Assembly (NCBI RefSeq): GCF_018139645.1
Contig: NZ_JAGSPM010000012.1
Coordinates: forward strand, 1-64,000
Length of the DNA stretch: 64,000 nucleotides
Origin: Affinundibacterium baiyunense
Lineage (GTDB): Bacteria > Pseudomonadota > Gammaproteobacteria > Burkholderiales > Burkholderiaceae_D
Reading direction: 5' to 3'
Below are positions 60,147-64,000 of the stretch, in pieces. A program made the position numbers and the translations under genes. How positions within the stretch are numbered: position 1 is the first letter of the stretch; every line of letters starts with the position of its first letter. The notes under the pieces were generated by a model that was not told where the DNA came from, did not search any database, and saw nothing but the letters and a program-made list of their open reading frames with translations.

Positions 60147-62135
60147 TTATTTTGCTTGAATACTTTCATCCAACGCAGGCAAGACTTGAACTTGCAAACG
60201 ACTTAACTTACCTGCACCGCGGTACAAACGGTGATTGGCTTTAATGAAATCGCTATCCTTCGCTTGATAAATATTGTCCACATACTTTTGTGGATTGCGA
60301 TCAATGAAAGGGAACCAAGACGATTGCACTTGAATCATGATGCGGTGACCACGTTTAAAGGTGTGCATCACATCATTGATGGCAAATTTAACCGCATGTA
60401 CTTCATTTGGCTGCATCGCTTTTGGATGCTCGAAACTATCGCGGAAACGTGCTCTAAACGGTTCACCACGCACCAAGATCTGTTGCGCACCACGATTCGG
60501 CTCACCAACTGCGCTATCCATTTTGTTCGGATTAACATCAATCAACTTCACGACAAAATCTGCGTCACTACCTGTCGTGCTTACAAATAGAGATGCTTCT
60601 AATGGTCCTGCGAATGTCACATCACGTTCCAAAACTTCAGTTTGATAAGTCAAAACATCGGGACGACTGCTAGCGAAACGCTGATCCATTGCAACGTATT
60701 GATTACTCCAACGATTACCAATCTCAGTCGTATAGGGCACTGGTTTCGCTGGGTCACTGATGTACTCATCAAAACTTAAGGAATTATCCTGCGGCATATT
60801 GAAACTGAGCTTACCATCCGCCTGGAAGTACAAAGACTTGGTTTGCGTATTGGCTGGCGGCCAGCTATCAAAACTACGCCAACGATTCGCTCCCGTTTCA
60901 AAAATCCATGCTTCTGGCAAGGCTGGCTTGTGACCGCCTTTCAAATGATGTTTGAAGAAAGCGAATTCGATCGGTTGATAACTATACGCAGTTTTAAAGC
61001 CAAAATTCGTATCGCCAATTTTTTCACCTGTAGTACTCGTCCAACCACCATGCACCCACGGCCCAATGACTAGGGTGTTATTGATTCCCGGATTATTTTT
61101 TTCGATCGCTTTGTATGTTTGAAGTGGGCCATACAAATCTTCAGTGTCGTACCAACCACCCACCGTCATCACCGCTGCTTTGATGTTCTTCAAGTGCGGC
61201 AATAAATTTTTGGCTTGCCAGTAGCTATCGTAATTCGGGTGCTCCATCAATTCATTCCAAAATGGAATGCCACCTTTAAAATACTTCGTATTGGCGTTGG
61301 CGAGGGAGCCTAATTCCAAAAAGAATTGATAAGCATCGGGCACGCCCCAGTCAAAGCCACGATCATTATTAACGTCAGTTGGTACTGGTCTAGGTTTACC
61401 AAATCCACTGAAGAAACTAAAAGCGAGTTGCACATTAAACGCACCATTTCTGTGCATATCGTCGCCACGGAACCAATCAGCAATCGGAGCTTGAGGCGAT
61501 GCTGCCTTCAATGCAGGGTGTGAATCAATTGCACCTGCCGATGTATAAAACCCAGGGTAAGAAATCCCCCACTGCCCGACTTTGCCGTTATTCGCAGGTA
61601 GGTTCTTTACCAACCAATCAATCGTATCGTAGGTGTCGCTACTTTCATCGACATCATTTTTACTTGCCTTTTTGCTGATATGTGGACGCATATTCACAAA
61701 CTCGCCTTCCGACATATTTTTTCCGCGCACATCTTGGAAGGCAAAAATGAAGCCTTCTTTTTCGTACTCAAAAGTTGGGCCTAAGCGTGTTTTGTATTTG
61801 TCCGTGCCGTAAGGTGCGACGGTGTACGGCGTGCGCACTAACAAAATCGGATAAGGTTTGCTCGCACTAGCATCGTTAGGAACATAAATTGAAGTAAACA
61901 ATAATTTGCCATCGCGAGCCGGAATACGGTATTCGTATTTTGTATAATTTTTACGGATATATTCTGCCCTCTGCGCAGGGCTCTCCTTTTCATCTTGCGC
62001 CGCAAGATTGGTAAGATTTGTTGTTGAATTTGTAGTCGAATTTGTAGTTGACGCATGTGCGATAGTCGACACTTGCGCGCCTAAAGCGCCACAAAATAAA
62101 GCAAGGAACAATAAGCTAGGGGTGCGGAGTTTCAT
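60147..62135 (-). CDS. Secreted CocE/NonD-family alpha/beta hydrolase (X-Pro peptidase type)
   Basis: I start at ATG 62135 (MKLRTPSLLFLALFCGALG), with AAAGG 7 bases upstream and a clear signal peptide ending AHAS; the longer frame has none. The 662-residue product has the alpha/beta hydrolase fold. 'GKVGQWGISYPGFYTSAGA' (nucleophile Ser in GxSYxG, near residue 194), 'VMTVGGWYDTEDLYGPL' (Asp) and 'LVIGPWVHGGW' (His) give the triad, and the C-terminal jelly-roll ('RGHRIMIQVQSSWFPFIDRNP') follows. The family includes cocaine esterase and Xaa-Pro dipeptidyl peptidases. A STTN repeat follows the signal. Confidence 0.9.
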   Translation of the reverse strand: MKLRTPSLLFLALFCGALGAQVSTIAHASTTNSTTNSTTNLTNLAAQDEKESPAQRAEYIRKNYTKYEYRIPARDGKLLFTSIYVPNDASASKPYPILLVRTPYTVAPYGTDKYKTRLGPTFEYEKEGFIFAFQDVRGKNMSEGEFVNMRPHISKKASKNDVDESSDTYDTIDWLVKNLPANNGKVGQWGISYPGFYTSAGAIDSHPALKAASPQAPIADWFRGDDMHRNGAFNVQLAFSFFSGFGKPRPVPTDVNNDRGFDWGVPDAYQFFLELGSLANANTKYFKGGIPFWNELMEHPNYDSYWQAKNLLPHLKNIKAAVMTVGGWYDTEDLYGPLQTYKAIEKNNPGINNTLVIGPWVHGGWTSTTGEKIGDTNFGFKTAYSYQPIEFAFFKHHLKGGHKPALPEAWIFETGANRWRSFDSWPPANTQTKSLYFQADGKLSFNMPQDNSLSFDEYISDPAKPVPYTTEIGNRWSNQYVAMDQRFASSRPDVLTYQTEVLERDVTFAGPLEASLFVSTTGSDADFVVKLIDVNPNKMDSAVGEPNRGAQQILVRGEPFRARFRDSFEHPKAMQPNEVHAVKFAINDVMHTFKRGHRIMIQVQSSWFPFIDRNPQKYVDNIYQAKDSDFIKANHRLYRGAGKLSRLQVQVLPALDESIQAK

Positions 62136-62268
62136 CAAGCAACCTTTCAAGAACGAAAAAGTGAGTCTAGGCCAAGAACAAATAATGTCGTTTTGTCTGA
62201 CCATCGCTTATCGAAATAAGTTCATTGCACACACCATTGTGACAGCATGATCTATATCGAACTCGCGT

Positions 62269-62937
62269 CTAGTCGGGTTTATAATCCGGTAAGTCGGCTT
62301 CGATCTGGACTACCGAGTTGGCACCTTGCAGTCGAGCTTGACGTAAAGCTTGATCAGCACGCGCGAGAACTTTTTCTGCGCTATCGCCAGGAGAGTTCGC
62401 GGTCAACCCTGTACAAAAACTGATCGCTAATTCAGGCGCCAGTTCGGCCCAATCAAACTCACCCATTTTCTGCTTCAAGCGCGCCATCGCCTTCACGCTT
62501 TGATCTAGCCAAGTCGTCGGCATCACAATCGCAAACTCGGTCGCACCAATACGTCCAAAGGAATCGAGGCTGCGTAAAACCTGCAAGGCCTCGTGTGTTA
62601 GCACCTGCAAAATGCGCTTAGTCACATCTTGGCCATGCTTTTCCATAATTTCAGGTAAGCGATCGACGCCGATGATCGCCACCGTAAAAGTGTGTCCGGT
62701 TCTTTGTGAGCGCTGCAATTCAACATCGAGCCGTTCGATCAACGTGTTGCGATTCAGAGCACCAGTCAAATGATCATGTGTGACCAAAGTTTGTAATTGC
62801 GCCATTACCGCTTCTAACTTTGGCAGCACATCTTCCCTACTACTTCCTTCTTTGATTTGTGCTATCGCTTCAAGCAATTGTTGCTGAGCAAAAGGAATAG
62901 TTTGTTTGGTATTTCTTGGCATGCGATTCGCACTCAT
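62269..62937 (-). CDS. Degenerate GGDEF protein with intact c-di-GMP inhibitory site
   Basis: From ATG 62937 (MSANRMPRNTKQ) the product is 222 residues; TTG 62952 is an alternative and no good ribosome site is visible for either. The GGDEF domain (about 60-215) reads GATEF instead of GGDEF, losing the second Gly and the catalytic acid. The inhibitory site RSLD (RxxD) lies exactly five residues upstream. Such proteins usually act as c-di-GMP receptors rather than cyclases. 'HDHLTGALNRNTLIERLDVEL' confirms the family. No membrane span is present. Confidence 0.88.
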   Translation of the reverse strand: MSANRMPRNTKQTIPFAQQQLLEAIAQIKEGSSREDVLPKLEAVMAQLQTLVTHDHLTGALNRNTLIERLDVELQRSQRTGHTFTVAIIGVDRLPEIMEKHGQDVTKRILQVLTHEALQVLRSLDSFGRIGATEFAIVMPTTWLDQSVKAMARLKQKMGEFDWAELAPELAISFCTGLTANSPGDSAEKVLARADQALRQARLQGANSVVQIEADLPDYKPD

Positions 62938-63033
62938 GGATTGATTAATCAAGTATCAAATTCGGGCTATTGAGCCAAGTGCGCTCAATAATTGGGCTTA
63001 CAATAGCCACTTTAAAGACGTTCAGCAAGCACT

Positions 63034-63948
63034 ATGCATTTTATGTCGTATTCATCACCGCTACAGATAATCGAGAGTCAACTTTTTCCTGGTATAGCGC
63101 TATGGGTGAAGCGTGACGATTTGCTGCACCCGCAAGTATCCGGTAACAAATTCCGAAAACTCAAATATCCTTTATCGGCGGCCTTACTTCAGCGCGCAAA
63201 CTTAATTTCGATGGGCGGCGCATGGTCAAATCATTTACATGCACTCGCCCATGCTGGACATCTGCTCGGATTAAAAACTACTGGTTTAGTTCGAGGCCTA
63301 GTCCCCAATAATCAAACTAGTTTGAGTCCAACACTGCAAGATTGTCAGAGCTTAGGAATGCGACTACATTTTCTGTCTAGGTTGGATTATCGCGAATTGC
63401 GTCTCAACCCAAACTACTGGCAACGATGGATAGAGACTGATCCAGCAGAGTATTTTTGGCTACCTGAAGGTGGCAGTAGCGCCGAAGCGGTGCGCGGAGT
63501 CGCTGAGCTAATTGACGAACTTGATTGGATACCAGACACGATCATACTTGCGTGCGGCACCGGCGCCACGCTAGCAGGCATCGTCATGGGTATGCACAAC
63601 CAAGGTCGGGTGATTGGAATCGCAGCAGTACAGAATGCCGGCTATTTAAAATCTGACGTTCAACAATTATTGCTCGCGGCAGAGAACACTCACTTCGATA
63701 ACTTTGAGATATTGCACCAGTTCACCCACGGTGGATTCGCCAAAGTGTCACCAACATTAATGCATTTTTGCGAGCAATTTACTGCTGAAACCGATATTCC
63801 TTTGGAGCCTGTCTACACCGGAAAAATGTTTTACTCCTTACATCAATTGTGTATAAGCAAGCACTTTAAAGAAGGAGAAAAAGTAATTGCGATTCACACT
63901 GGCGGCTTGCAAGGAAATCGCGGATTCGATTTAACTTCAACTCAGTGA
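63034..63948 (+). CDS. PLP-dependent enzyme, D-cysteine desulfhydrase / ACC deaminase family
   Basis: The 304-residue fold-type II protein has 'WVKRDDLLHPQVSGNKFRKL' with the PLP lysine near residue 39, 'GGAWSNHLHALAHAG', a phosphate loop 'ILACGTGATLAGI' and the C-terminal 'IAIHTGGLQGNRGF'. Relatives deaminate 1-aminocyclopropane-1-carboxylate or cleave D-cysteine; the active-site residues separating them cannot be assigned by eye. Slightly shorter than the usual 330 residues. Monocistronic; 52 bases without features remain to the window end. Confidence 0.88.
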   Translation: MHFMSYSSPLQIIESQLFPGIALWVKRDDLLHPQVSGNKFRKLKYPLSAALLQRANLISMGGAWSNHLHALAHAGHLLGLKTTGLVRGLVPNNQTSLSPTLQDCQSLGMRLHFLSRLDYRELRLNPNYWQRWIETDPAEYFWLPEGGSSAEAVRGVAELIDELDWIPDTIILACGTGATLAGIVMGMHNQGRVIGIAAVQNAGYLKSDVQQLLLAAENTHFDNFEILHQFTHGGFAKVSPTLMHFCEQFTAETDIPLEPVYTGKMFYSLHQLCISKHFKEGEKVIAIHTGGLQGNRGFDLTSTQ

Positions 63949-64000
63949 GATCAACGGCAGCCTTCACACGTCGAATCAGAGGTACGAATAGGTGTGTTTA

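Noticed and set aside
1..64000. CRISPR array, integrated prophage or defence island
   Set aside because: No evenly spaced direct repeats with spacers, no cas or restriction genes, and no integrase or phage structural genes were seen. The CII-like gene stands alone.

Overview
The window reads as chromosome of a moderately low-GC betaproteobacterium. The argS / SPOR protein / dsbA order, rdgC, slyX, a homogentisate pathway pair with a LysR regulator, DUF4124 and many secreted peptidases all fit Burkholderiales. Oxalobacteraceae (for example Undibacterium) is my best guess; this is inference from gene content only. Gene density is high and both strands are used. No prophage, CRISPR array, plasmid module or long repeat array is visible. 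The only mobile DNA is the end of an IS3-type element at the left edge.

Layout. 1-122: end of an insertion sequence. 249-2586: GIN-domain secreted protein, Ala/Lys-rich periplasmic protein, and a small heat-shock gene whose leader folds like a ROSE thermometer. 2749-6632: secreted M64-type and S41-type peptidases. 6727-10519: LysR regulator divergent from hmgA-fahA. 10756-15327: lipoprotein, a large internally duplicated TPR/glycosyltransferase-like protein and a small Cys-rich protein. 15771-18257: reprolysin-like metallopeptidase and PhnA. 18330-22832: mostly minus-strand small genes, including an SDR, an NTP pyrophosphohydrolase-like protein, a guanidinium exporter under a guanidine-II (mini-ykkC) riboswitch, a GNAT enzyme and a TIMP-like secreted protein. 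23124-30982: NTF2-like, serine hydrolase, DJ-1/PfpI and SPFH/zinc-ribbon genes. 31091-39201: a giant alpha-2-macroglobulin and a TonB-dependent receptor. 39353-44296: BtuF-like/SDR pair, then dsbA, a SPOR protein and argS. 44576-45857: rdgC and a tRNA-Val/tRNA-Asp operon with a clear promoter. 45971-51720: diguanylate cyclase, unknown protein, GtrA, slyX, M29-like protein and a Spy/CpxP-like protein. 52016-55855: two-component system, split chromate transporter and an orphan CII-type regulator. 55974-63948: tandem methylglyoxal synthase, EAL and HD-GYP proteins, CocE-type hydrolase, degenerate GGDEF protein and a PLP enzyme.

Themes. (1) Extracytoplasmic proteolysis and its control: M64, S41, reprolysin-like and CocE-type hydrolases sit in the same window as an alpha-2-macroglobulin and a protein whose predicted mature N-terminus looks like that of metalloproteinase inhibitors. 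(2) Cyclic-di-GMP: one apparently active cyclase, one EAL protein with its motifs intact, one HD-GYP protein missing a metal ligand and one GGDEF relic that keeps its inhibitory site. (3) RNA-level control: a ROSE-like thermometer and a guanidine-II riboswitch, both read directly from the sequence.

I did not find a clearly new multi-gene defence or mobile system. The best candidates for new biology are the tandem methylglyoxal synthase, the duplicated TPR/glycosyltransferase, the DJ-1/NTF2 fusion with its NTF2-only neighbour, the TIMP-like protein and the c-di-GMP proteins with altered active sites.
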